NCBI RefSeq assembly: GCF_009295515.1
Contig: NZ_RQVV01000026.1
Location: 1-64,000, forward strand
Length of the DNA stretch: 64,000 nucleotides
Source of the DNA: Erwinia endophytica
Lineage (GTDB): Bacteria; Pseudomonadota; Gammaproteobacteria; Enterobacterales; Enterobacteriaceae
Direction of reading: 5' to 3'
The position numbers and the translations under genes are program-made. Shown here piece after piece: positions 56,554 to 64,000 of the stretch. Position 1 is the first letter of the stretch, and each line of letters opens with the position of its first letter. The notes beneath the pieces are model-generated. The model did not search any database, had not been told where the DNA came from, and saw nothing but the letters and a program-made list of their open reading frames with translations.

Positions 56554-58289
56554 AGTTCAGGCCCCAATCCGATATAAAACTGTATGTTCCGGTGTTGATC
56601 ATCGCCAATCGGGCGAGCAATATCCAGTTTGATCGGCCCGACCGGTGACTGCCAGCGCACGCCAAAACCGGCACCGGTTTTAAAATCGCTCTGTCTGATA
56701 TCGTTCACCGCTTCTCCTGAATCGATAAACATCGCACTCCACCACCGCCCCGAGATGTTGTACTGATACTCTAACGAACCGGTGACCAGCCTGGAGGCCC
56801 CGGTCAGCTTGCCGTCGTCATCCCGTGGGGAGACGCCCTGGTATTTGTAGCCGCGAATGCTGCGATCGCCCCCGGCGAAAAAACGCAGACTCGGCGGAAC
56901 ACGGTCAAAATCACTGGTTTCAATCCAGCCCAGGTTGCCGCGCACCACAAAGCGGTGCTTCTCTGCCAACGTACGTATCCAGACGTTTTGCGCCTGCATG
57001 ATGACAAAATCGATATCTGACCCCCAACGGGTGTTAGAGACATCCACTGAATAACGCTGCGAATCTCCCCAGATCGGCATCAGGCCGCCACGAGAACGGG
57101 TACGGTTGATACTTACACCGGGGTAAATCAACATCGTGGTGTCGGAGACATTGGCCTGGGTAAAGTCATCAAGGCTCCAACGCAGATTAATGGCGCGCTG
57201 CCAGCCGGAAGACGACTCCCAGTAGCGCGAGCCTCCCAATGTGGCGGAGTCGGCTTTGGTATCGTTCAGATCGGTTCTTTTCAGCCCCCCTTGCAGCAGG
57301 TAGTACTGTTCAAGGGGCGCTTTTAGTAGTGGGATCTTATAATTGAAATCCAGTTGCTGCTCAGGTGCCGAAACATTGGCGCTGGTGCTAAAGCTGTGAC
57401 CGTAAGAGTTAACCCACGGTCTTCTCCATGTGGCTTTCACGCGGGGACCAACGTCAGTGGAATAGCCCACTCCAGTTTCAATGGTGTTTTCCGTGCGTGG
57501 GCTGACCACACCATGCAACGGCAGAACTTTAGTTTGACGTCCCTGACTGAACTGCGGCGCGACCACAACAGAATTAAACCAACCGGTAGCAGACAGACGG
57601 CGATTCAACTCAGCCAGAGAGCGAGAATCGTAATAATCCCCCTTCTTGAACGGGATCAAATTTCGCAGATATTCTTCGCGGATCTGCGAGCCTTCAAAAC
57701 TGACCTCGCCAAAGCGGTAGCGATCACCACTGTTGTAGTCAATATCCCAGAAAGCTTCCCGCCGGGGGACGGAAACCCCCAGTTGGCTTTTGGTGAAGTC
57801 AGCATCGAAATAACCTTTCCGCAGCGCCATATTGTTCAGCGAGCTTTTAAAGCTATCGTAGTCGCCATGATTCAGCACGTTGCCAATTTTATCCCGGCCT
57901 GCGCGCCGTAGTGCCAGATAATCCGCATCTTTACTGGCTCCACCACGGAAAACCACGGTTTCACCGACCAGCTTGACAGGTTCCCCCGGCGTGACTTTCG
58001 CCAGCAGAACCGGGCGCTTTCCCCCCTCAGGGGGGGGCCGTAGCTCAAAAGTGATCGTCGGTTCGTAATAGCCCAACGCTTTCAGGCCTTCTTTAATCGC
58101 CTCACGCACTCGCGCCCGGAACCGACCATCCGCAGAAACCTCATCGCTGGAAATAGTGGAAAGCCGGGCACGAACATTACTTTGTAATTCCCCAGATAAA
58201 CCTGTCACCTGTAAACGCACTGTCGCGGCCTGGACGACAGGTACGACGGCGATCAGACACAACATGCAATACACATGAATTCGTGGCAC
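56550..58289 (-). CDS. tamA: Translocation and assembly module outer-membrane subunit TamA
   Basis: TamA is an Omp85-family outer-membrane protein with three POTRA domains and a 16-stranded barrel. The 579-residue precursor has a signal peptide (residues 1-22), POTRA repeats to about 270 ([29 protein letters not shown]), and the barrel with [38 protein letters not shown] (the lid loop RGY) and FYIGLGPEL. The best start is GTG 58289 with AGGAG 5 bases upstream; the frame runs open 12 codons more to 58325. msrA, normally next to tamA in E. coli, is absent. Confidence 0.95.
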   Translation of the reverse strand: MPRIHVYCMLCLIAVVPVVQAATVRLQVTGLSGELQSNVRARLSTISSDEVSADGRFRARVREAIKEGLKALGYYEPTITFELRPPPEGGKRPVLLAKVTPGEPVKLVGETVVFRGGASKDADYLALRRAGRDKIGNVLNHGDYDSFKSSLNNMALRKGYFDADFTKSQLGVSVPRREAFWDIDYNSGDRYRFGEVSFEGSQIREEYLRNLIPFKKGDYYDSRSLAELNRRLSATGWFNSVVVAPQFSQGRQTKVLPLHGVVSPRTENTIETGVGYSTDVGPRVKATWRRPWVNSYGHSFSTSANVSAPEQQLDFNYKIPLLKAPLEQYYLLQGGLKRTDLNDTKADSATLGGSRYWESSSGWQRAINLRWSLDDFTQANVSDTTMLIYPGVSINRTRSRGGLMPIWGDSQRYSVDVSNTRWGSDIDFVIMQAQNVWIRTLAEKHRFVVRGNLGWIETSDFDRVPPSLRFFAGGDRSIRGYKYQGVSPRDDDGKLTGASRLVTGSLEYQYNISGRWWSAMFIDSGEAVNDIRQSDFKTGAGFGVRWQSPVGPIKLDIARPIGDDQHRNIQFYIGLGPEL

Positions 58290-58824
58290 GCTAACTCCTG
58301 ATTTTGTGGCCGGCCCTGATTCCAAATGGGCACAACGTCTTCTGTTATTTTCTCAAAGAAACCGGGCCAGATCTGGCCAGGATTTCGCTGACTTGACGTT
58401 TTTTTACTGCTAAAGCCAAATTTTTGACATATTGTGTGCAAAGAACGGACACGATACAACATAGGATCGTTATCGGATGCGATGCTAAAGCCACAGTTTT
58501 CTCACTGTCAGATGAATCTTATGCAGTCAGGCAGCATTCCGATAACGAAATGACCCATACGCAAGCGCTGTAATTGTAAGCGATCGCCACCGCAGCTATA
58601 ATCCACTACTCAGACAAGCCGCCTACTGGCTTGTTGGTATTCTGCCCCGGCTACTCAGCCGGACTGACGCAGACATTTTTGGCACGGATAGCCCAGCCTC
58701 ACTGAACGGGACATGATTACGCAGATCCTTACACGCTGCCCAGGCCAAAAATGACAGGTGATTAACCCAGGGCCACGGCGTTTTTACCCAAAAGCGACTG
58801 AGTGAGCCATTTTATGGATGTTTT
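58290..58824. other. Intergenic region between tamA and ytfL
   Basis: In E. coli this gap holds msrA. Here no MsrA motif (GCFWG) or other coding frame is found. Promoters of the two divergent genes lie here; an A/T-rich part with TTTTTTACTG is at about 58400. Confidence 0.5.
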
Positions 58825-60171
58825 ATGTTAGACAGTTTGCTTGTCATCTTATTGCTGATCGCGATCAGCGCATTTTTTTCACTTTCAGAAATCTCTCTGG
58901 CGGCTGCACGCAAAATCAAGCTCAAGTTACTGGCGGACGAAGGAAATATTAATGCTCAGCGCGTACTGGATATGCAGGAATCCCCGGGCATGTTTTTCAC
59001 CGTGGTACAAATTGGCCTCAACGCGGTAGCTATCCTCGGCGGTATTGTAGGTGATTCCGCTTTTTCACCGATTTTTCAAGAATTATTCACCGGTAGAGTC
59101 AGCGCAGAATTGGTAGAAAAACTGAGCTTTATTTGTTCATTCACCCTGGTGACCAGTCTGTTTATTCTGTTCGCGGATCTCTTTCCGAAGCGTCTGGGGA
59201 TGATCGCCCCGGAGAACGTCGCGCTGAAAACCATCAATCCAATGCGATTCTGCCTGACGATTTTCCGTCCGTTGGTCTGGTTCTTTAACGGCGGCGCCAA
59301 TATCATGTTCCGCCTGTTGAAAATCCCGCTAGTACGCAAGGATGATATCACTTCCGATGATATTTATGCGGTATTTGAAGCCGGTGCATTGGCTGGCGTG
59401 CTGCGTAAACAGGAACATGAACTGATTGAAAATGTGTTCGAGCTGGAATCGCGTACCGTGCCTTCTTCCATGACCTCACGTGAGAACGTGGTGTGGTTTG
59501 ATCTGCATGAAGACGAGGCCAGCCTGAAAGAAAAAATTGCCAACCACCCGCACTCCAAATTCCTGGTCTGTAACGCGGATATTGACCATATTGTTGGCTA
59601 TGTCGATTCCAAAGAGCTGTTGCTGCGGGTACTGGGGCATCAGAGTATGGCGCTGAACAGTGGCGTGCAGATCCGGGCAGCGTTGATAGTCCCTGATACG
59701 CTAACGCTGTCAGAGGCATTAGAAAGTTTCAAAACCGCCGGTGAAGACTTTGCGGTGATCATGAACGAATACGCCCTGGTGGTAGGCATCATTACCCTCA
59801 ACGACGTCATGACCACCTTGATGGGAGATTTGGTCGGTCAGGGTATGGAAGAGCAGATCGTCGCGCGTGACGAAAACTCATGGCTGGTAGAAGGCGGTAC
59901 GCCAATTGATGACGTGATGCGCGTACTGCATATCGACGAGTTCCCGCAGTCCGACAATTACGAAACCATCGGCGGTTTTATGATGTTCATGCTGCGTAAA
60001 ATCCCCAAACGTACCGATTTCGTTAAGTTCCATGGCTACAAGTTCGAGGTAGTGGATATTGACAGCTATCGTATCGATCAATTGCTGGTCACCCGTATTG
60101 ATGCCCGCCCGACAACAGCGGGGACAGTACCGGCCCGGGCAGAGGAAGACGCCGAGAAAGAGCATTCTTAA
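58825..60171 (+). CDS. ytfL: CorC/HlyC-type membrane protein YtfL with CBS domains
   Basis: The 448-residue protein has a DUF21/CNNM transmembrane domain (residues 1-190), two CBS domains (about 215-340) and a CorC_HlyC domain at the end. Motifs are FFSLSEISLAAARKIKLK, MTSRENVVWFD, ALVVGIITLNDVMTTLMG and IGGFMMFMLRKIPKR. CNNM-type proteins handle magnesium or other cations; E. coli YtfL has been reported to affect cytoplasmic pH via putrescine or polyamine export. ytfL is next to the tam genes as in E. coli. Confidence 0.94.
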   Translation: MLDSLLVILLLIAISAFFSLSEISLAAARKIKLKLLADEGNINAQRVLDMQESPGMFFTVVQIGLNAVAILGGIVGDSAFSPIFQELFTGRVSAELVEKLSFICSFTLVTSLFILFADLFPKRLGMIAPENVALKTINPMRFCLTIFRPLVWFFNGGANIMFRLLKIPLVRKDDITSDDIYAVFEAGALAGVLRKQEHELIENVFELESRTVPSSMTSRENVVWFDLHEDEASLKEKIANHPHSKFLVCNADIDHIVGYVDSKELLLRVLGHQSMALNSGVQIRAALIVPDTLTLSEALESFKTAGEDFAVIMNEYALVVGIITLNDVMTTLMGDLVGQGMEEQIVARDENSWLVEGGTPIDDVMRVLHIDEFPQSDNYETIGGFMMFMLRKIPKRTDFVKFHGYKFEVVDIDSYRIDQLLVTRIDARPTTAGTVPARAEEDAEKEHS

Positions 60172-60278
60172 GCACTGTCAGCCCCCGTCACTCACACCAT
60201 GAACGGGGGTGTAACTCAGCGGTTATGGGAAGGCGTCCTGATGAGCCGCTGACGCTCCCCGAACAAACATTAGCAAAA

Positions 60279-60306
60279 AGGCGCGGTATCCCGCGCCTTC
60301 GTTTTA
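60279..60306. terminator. Terminator between ytfL and ytfK
   Basis: A 9-bp perfect stem AAGGCGCGG/CCGCGCCTT with loop TATC is followed by CGTTTT, and preceded by an A-run that gives a T-run on the other strand. It serves both convergent genes. Confidence 0.85.
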
Positions 60307-60513
60307 TCAGTTAAATTCACTCTGTAGACGCAACACCTGGCGGTTGACTTCTGACATCACGCTATAGTGCTGTTTATCTTTAACACGCGGGGTCAGGATC
60401 TTACCCTGATCAAATTCGAATGCGCCTACATCCTTGATATATATCCTACCGCGAAACAGGGTTTTCACGTATTTGGCTACCTGAAAGGGGTTGTATCGCT
60501 GGAATATTTTCAT
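60307..60513 (-). CDS. ytfK: DUF1107 protein YtfK
   Basis: The 68-residue basic protein matches YtfK along its length: [30 protein letters not shown]. YtfK promotes ppGpp build-up through SpoT during phosphate or fatty-acid starvation in E. coli. The end includes [13 protein letters not shown]. No membrane segment. Convergent with ytfL and separated by a terminator. Confidence 0.94.
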   Translation of the reverse strand: MKIFQRYNPFQVAKYVKTLFRGRIYIKDVGAFEFDQGKILTPRVKDKQHYSVMSEVNRQVLRLQSEFN

Positions 60514-61085
60514 TCTGTTTCTACTCCTGAAAAATGATACGCGCTACGCCGTGTCCAAGCTCGGTACGGATCTTTGCAGCGCAAAGTGCATTTACTATAA
60601 ACCAATATCGAATTCACAACGTCTGGAATTGAATTTTTTTACTGTTTTTACAGATCATGACAGTACGCTCTATCAGCTTAAGATGGTTTAACAGTATAAA
60701 CCTTCATGATTTAAAAAATTGTGCCGTTTGTTGCAAATGTGTTACCCGTGAAGCAACAGTGAGATCATCAGTGATAATGATGACAGGAATATGACCAACC
60801 GGTCCTTTACCGTTTGAAGGAGGCGACAAGCCGGGCGTGCATTTTTTATCCTGTTACCACCGCTGACTACCGCTACACATAAGTTTGTGGCGGACTGCGG
60901 GTTCCAACCGTGGAAATCGATGGCAGGGGGAACGACTTTGACAACAGGAACAGAACGGGAGCAATAGGCAGGGACTGCAACAGGCAGGCGACATCGCTAT
61001 TCATACCTCAGCGTAATGATGCCGCCTTTACCGACGAAGTGAACCGGATGTCAGAAAGACGAATGTATTCGCCTACAAGGGGTGG
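60514..61085. other. Intergenic region between ytfK and cysQ
   Basis: No supported gene; E. coli has ytfJ and ytfI here, both absent. A purine-rich GAAGGAGGCGACAAGC at about 60816 is not followed by a convincing start codon. The 76-codon frame at 60910 has no recognisable feature and overlaps the cysQ end. Confidence 0.5.
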
Positions 61086-61826
61086 TCAGAAAATGGAAAC
61101 GCGAAAACCAGGATTAAGGAAAGATTCGCGTGGCGCATAGTCCAGCGTCTTTCCCTGCCAGTCATGAACATGTGCGCCTGCCGCAATGGCCACCGCATGG
61201 CCCGCGCCCGTATCCCAAATATTGGTCGGTCCAAAACGTGGATAAAGCTGCGCTTTGCCCTCCGCGACCAGGCAGAACTTCAGTGAGGAGCCAATTGCTG
61301 TAGTCTGGTGCTCACCCAGTTGGCTGAGATAATCCTCCAGCTCGCTATCCGCATGCGAACGGCTGACGACCACTAACGGAGGTCGGGCCTCGCGCACTCG
61401 AATTAGTTCTTTATGCCCGCCCTCTTCTTTCCAGGCTTTACCATCCGCAGCGGAATACATCACACCCAGCACCGGGGCATATACCACCCCCAGCACCGGC
61501 TTGCCATTGTCGATCAACGCAATGTTAACGGTGAACTCGCCGTTACGCTTGATAAACTCTTTGGTGCCATCCAGCGGGTCAACTAACCAGTAACGTCGCC
61601 AGTGCCGACGGACCTCCCAGGCTGGCGGATCTTCTTCCGACAACACCGGGATATCTGGATCAAGTGCAGACAGCCCCTGCACAATCACCTTGTGCGCGGC
61701 AATATCCGCCGCGGTCACGGGTGAATCATCTGCTTTATGCGAGACATCAAGCGGTGCCTGTCCATCATACACTTTCATGATGGCATCGCCCGCTTCCCGT
61801 GCCAGCTGGCAAATTTTATCTAGCAT
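61086..61826 (-). CDS. cysQ: 3'(2'),5'-bisphosphate nucleotidase CysQ
   Basis: CysQ hydrolyses 3'-phosphoadenosine-5'-phosphate left from sulfate assimilation. The 246-residue protein has the Li-sensitive phosphatase motifs: [10 protein letters not shown] (Glu metal ligands, about residue 65), [12 protein letters not shown] (about 84) and [12 protein letters not shown] (about 203). Divergent from cpdB, an arrangement kept from E. coli. Confidence 0.96.
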   Translation of the reverse strand: MLDKICQLAREAGDAIMKVYDGQAPLDVSHKADDSPVTAADIAAHKVIVQGLSALDPDIPVLSEEDPPAWEVRRHWRRYWLVDPLDGTKEFIKRNGEFTVNIALIDNGKPVLGVVYAPVLGVMYSAADGKAWKEEGGHKELIRVREARPPLVVVSRSHADSELEDYLSQLGEHQTTAIGSSLKFCLVAEGKAQLYPRFGPTNIWDTGAGHAVAIAAGAHVHDWQGKTLDYAPRESFLNPGFRVSIF

Positions 61827-62212
61827 TTTTCACCTCTTGATTCGCATTTTTATCCGGATACCGCCGTTCAGGCAAGCGGGCTTAGCCAGTTGGTTCCGCC
61901 CGGCAAAAACCATTATTGGTAATAGTAGCTGATCGCGACAAGTCTTCCTCAAACAGGCAGCCTGATGTTTCAGAGTAAAAACTAACAGTTAACCTTAATT
62001 ATCAATAGCATAATACATTCCCTGGCTCCAAGTCTGCTTTTTTTGACACGCTATCGCTGAATAGTACGCATGGCGGACTGGCTGAACCTCCGAAAGTCGT
62101 TATAAGTGGTGAATGTTTGTATCAGATCACATATATGTGAGACATAAGGTAACAGCCTCATCAATATCTGAGATGTTATGGATCTTTGGCTGCTGATTTT
62201 ATGGAGAAAATG
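61827..62212. other. Divergent control region of cysQ and cpdB
   Basis: 386 bases without a gene. Contains the perfect 14-bp palindrome TCACATATATGTGA at 62127-62140, 73 bases before the cpdB start codon. AT-rich around 61980-62040. Confidence 0.55.
62127..62140. promoter_or_regulatory. Palindrome upstream of cpdB
   Basis: TCACATATATGTGA is a perfect 14-bp dyad. Its half-site TGTGA equals the CRP half-site, but the arms point the wrong way (TCACA first), so it is not a standard CRP box. It could be a site for another dimeric regulator. Confidence 0.35.
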
Positions 62213-64000
62213 ATGATTAAGCCTTTTGTAACACTGACAGCTCTGCTGATCGGTCCCGCGTTGCACGCCGCTACCGTTGATTTCCGTTTGCTGGAAACCA
62301 GCGATCTGCACAGTAATATGATGGACTTTGACTATTACAAAGATACCCCGGTCGAGAAATTCGGTCTGGTGCGTACTGCCACCCTGATTGCAGCCGCCCG
62401 TAAAGAAGCCAGCAACAGCGTATTAGTGGATAACGGTGATATTATTCAGGGTAGTCCATTAGGCGATTACATCGCGGCAAAAGGCCTTCAGCACGGCGAG
62501 GTGCATCCGGTCTACAAAGCGATGAATACGCTGGATTATACCGTGGGTAACCTCGGTAATCATGAATTCAACTACGGGCTGGACTATCTGCATAAAGCCA
62601 TCAATGGCGCTCGTTTCCCCTACATCAATGCCAATATCATCGACCGTAAAACAGGCCGACCAATGTTTACGCCTTACCTGATTAAAGCCATCCAGGTCAC
62701 TGACCGTGAAGGGAAAATACATCGCTTAAACGTTGGCTATATCGGTTTCGTTCCCCCACAGATTATGCTATGGGATAAAAAGAACCTCAGCGGAAAAATC
62801 ACCGTTGATGACATCACCGCAACCGCCCGTAAATGGGTACCGGAAATGCGCAAACAGGGTGCCGATCTGGTCGTTGCCATTCCGCACTCCGGCCTGTCAG
62901 GCGATCCTTATCGCGCAATGGCCGAGAACTCGGTGTATTACCTCAGCCAGGTTCCCGGTATTGATGCCATTCTCTTTGGTCACGCTCATGCGGTTTTCCC
63001 CAGTAATGATTTTTCCGCCATCAACGGCGCTGATATCGCCAAAGGGACGCTGAATGGCATTCCTGCAGTGATGCCCGGCATGTGGGGCGACCATCTCGGC
63101 GTGGTCGATCTGGTGCTGAATAATGATAGCGGTCGCTGGCAAGTCAGCCGTGCGAAAGCTGAAGCCCGCCCGATTTATGACACGGCGACAAAAAAATCAC
63201 GCGCGGCTGAAGATCCCGCGCTGATGAAAGTGCTAAAAGACGATCACCTGGCCACCCGTGAATTTGTCAGTCAACCGATCGGTAAATCAGCCGATGTTAT
63301 GTACAGCTACCTGTCGCTGGTACAGGACGACCCTACCGTACAGATCGTCAATAATGCGCAACGTGATTATGTCGAGCGCTTTATCCAGGGTGACCCGGAT
63401 CTGGCCAATCTGCCAGTGCTGTCTGCCGCTGCACCTTTCAAAGCCGGGGGACGCAAAAACGATCCGGCCAGCTATGTCGAAGTGGAAAAAGGGCCACTCA
63501 CGTTTCGTAATGCTGCGGATTTATACCTTTACCCCAACACGCTGGTGGCGATGAAAGTGACGGGCAGAGAGGTAAAGGAATGGCTGGAGTGCTCGGCCGG
63601 ACAATTCAACCAGATAGACCCGACCAGCAGCAAACCGCAGGCGCTGATTAACTGGAACTTCCGCACCTATAACTTTGATGTCATTGACGGGGTGCAATAC
63701 CGTATTGATGTGACCCAACCCGCACGCTACGACACTGAATGCCAGTTGATTAATGATCAAGCCTCACGGATCCGCGAGCTGACCTTTAAAGGAAAACCGC
63801 TGGATCCTGATGCCACTTTCCTGGTCGCCACCAACAACTACCGCGCTTATGGCGGGAAATTTGCTGGCACAGGAGACAGCCATGTGGCCTTCGCTGCGCC
63901 AGATGAGAACCGCTCCATCGTTGCCGCTTATATTGCCGCGCAGACTAAAATACATGGCGAGGTAAAACCGCAACGTGATAATAACTGGATGCTGGCACCA
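62213..64000 (+). CDS. cpdB: 2',3'-cyclic-nucleotide 2'-phosphodiesterase/3'-nucleotidase, 3'-truncated by window end
   Basis: CpdB is a periplasmic bifunctional enzyme that opens 2',3'-cyclic nucleotides and removes 3'-phosphate. The visible 596 residues stay open to the window end; about 50 residues should follow. A signal peptide ends LHA (about residue 19). Metallophosphatase motifs are [44 protein letters not shown] and FGHAHAVF. The C-terminal nucleotidase domain has [17 protein letters not shown]. The start is ATG 62213 with GGAG 6 bases upstream; ATGs at 62201 and 62210 fit less well. Confidence 0.96.
   Translation, partial: MIKPFVTLTALLIGPALHAATVDFRLLETSDLHSNMMDFDYYKDTPVEKFGLVRTATLIAAARKEASNSVLVDNGDIIQGSPLGDYIAAKGLQHGEVHPVYKAMNTLDYTVGNLGNHEFNYGLDYLHKAINGARFPYINANIIDRKTGRPMFTPYLIKAIQVTDREGKIHRLNVGYIGFVPPQIMLWDKKNLSGKITVDDITATARKWVPEMRKQGADLVVAIPHSGLSGDPYRAMAENSVYYLSQVPGIDAILFGHAHAVFPSNDFSAINGADIAKGTLNGIPAVMPGMWGDHLGVVDLVLNNDSGRWQVSRAKAEARPIYDTATKKSRAAEDPALMKVLKDDHLATREFVSQPIGKSADVMYSYLSLVQDDPTVQIVNNAQRDYVERFIQGDPDLANLPVLSAAAPFKAGGRKNDPASYVEVEKGPLTFRNAADLYLYPNTLVAMKVTGREVKEWLECSAGQFNQIDPTSSKPQALINWNFRTYNFDVIDGVQYRIDVTQPARYDTECQLINDQASRIRELTFKGKPLDPDATFLVATNNYRAYGGKFAGTGDSHVAFAAPDENRSIVAAYIAAQTKIHGEVKPQRDNNWMLAP

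Noticed and set aside
60910-61140. 76-codon frame between ytfK and cysQ
   Set aside because: No ribosome-binding site, no family motif, and it overlaps the 3' end of cysQ.

Overview
The window reads as chromosomal DNA of an enterobacterium. Gene order repeatedly follows Escherichia coli blocks: fadH-rlmG-ygjP, sstT-yqjA-mzrA-yqjCDEK-yqjF-yhaJ-yhaK-rnpB, rsmI-lpoA-yraN-diaA-dolP, and cybC-pmbA-yjgA-mpl-fbp-ppa-ytfP-tamB-tamA-ytfL-ytfK-cysQ-cpdB. Lineage-specific genes sit between the blocks. The mixture of conserved core and inserted catabolic cassettes fits a member of Pectobacteriaceae or a close relative; that placement is an inference and no genus is claimed. No tRNA, rRNA operon, CRISPR array or complete insertion sequence was seen. 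One noncoding RNA gene, rnpB, is clear.

Layout. 1-0.7 kb: noncoding, with a left-end remnant that looks like an IS3-family element. 0.7-9.3 kb: a small exported Lys-rich protein, mqo, fadH, an acid phosphatase lipoprotein, a PgeF-like oxidase, rlmG, ygjP and a ydcF-like gene. 9.4-20.4 kb: a self-contained catabolic and transport locus. It holds an SDR oxidoreductase, a GntR regulator with two winged-helix domains, a polar amino-acid-type ABC importer, an M20 deacylase, an enolase-superfamily enzyme, a creatinase/ectoine-hydrolase-like M24 protein, a DHDPS-family lyase/aldolase, a stand-alone PyrG-like glutamine amidotransferase and an aminotransferase. AT-rich boxes containing GATTGTATT or a related inverted repeat occur in all its control regions, so it is probably one regulon for an unknown amino-acid-like compound. 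20.5-25.3 kb: small hypothetical genes, a CBS-tailed ClC channel and sstT.

25.8-31.7 kb: the yqjA-to-yhaK block, interrupted by an orphan double-glycine-leader (microcin-like) gene in AT-rich DNA. 31.9-37.0 kb: rnpB, then the rsmI and lpoA-dolP cell-envelope and replication genes. 37.1-45.9 kb: a minus-strand operon with a small PRD protein, an SFCGS-type protein, DUF4312, two membrane proteins (DUF4311, DUF4310), an amidohydrolase, a DgaE-like ammonia lyase, a KDPG-type aldolase, a periplasmic lactonase and a BglG/MtlR-type regulator. A perfect 20-bp palindrome lies upstream. This looks like an uptake and degradation system for an acylated amino-sugar acid using a poorly described transporter. 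46.4-64.0 kb: conserved core genes, ending inside cpdB.

The two cassettes (9.4-20.4 kb and 37.1-46.1 kb) and the orphan microcin gene are the best candidates for undescribed biology. Functions of the core genes rest on recognisable family motifs and synteny. Substrates of the cassettes are inference.
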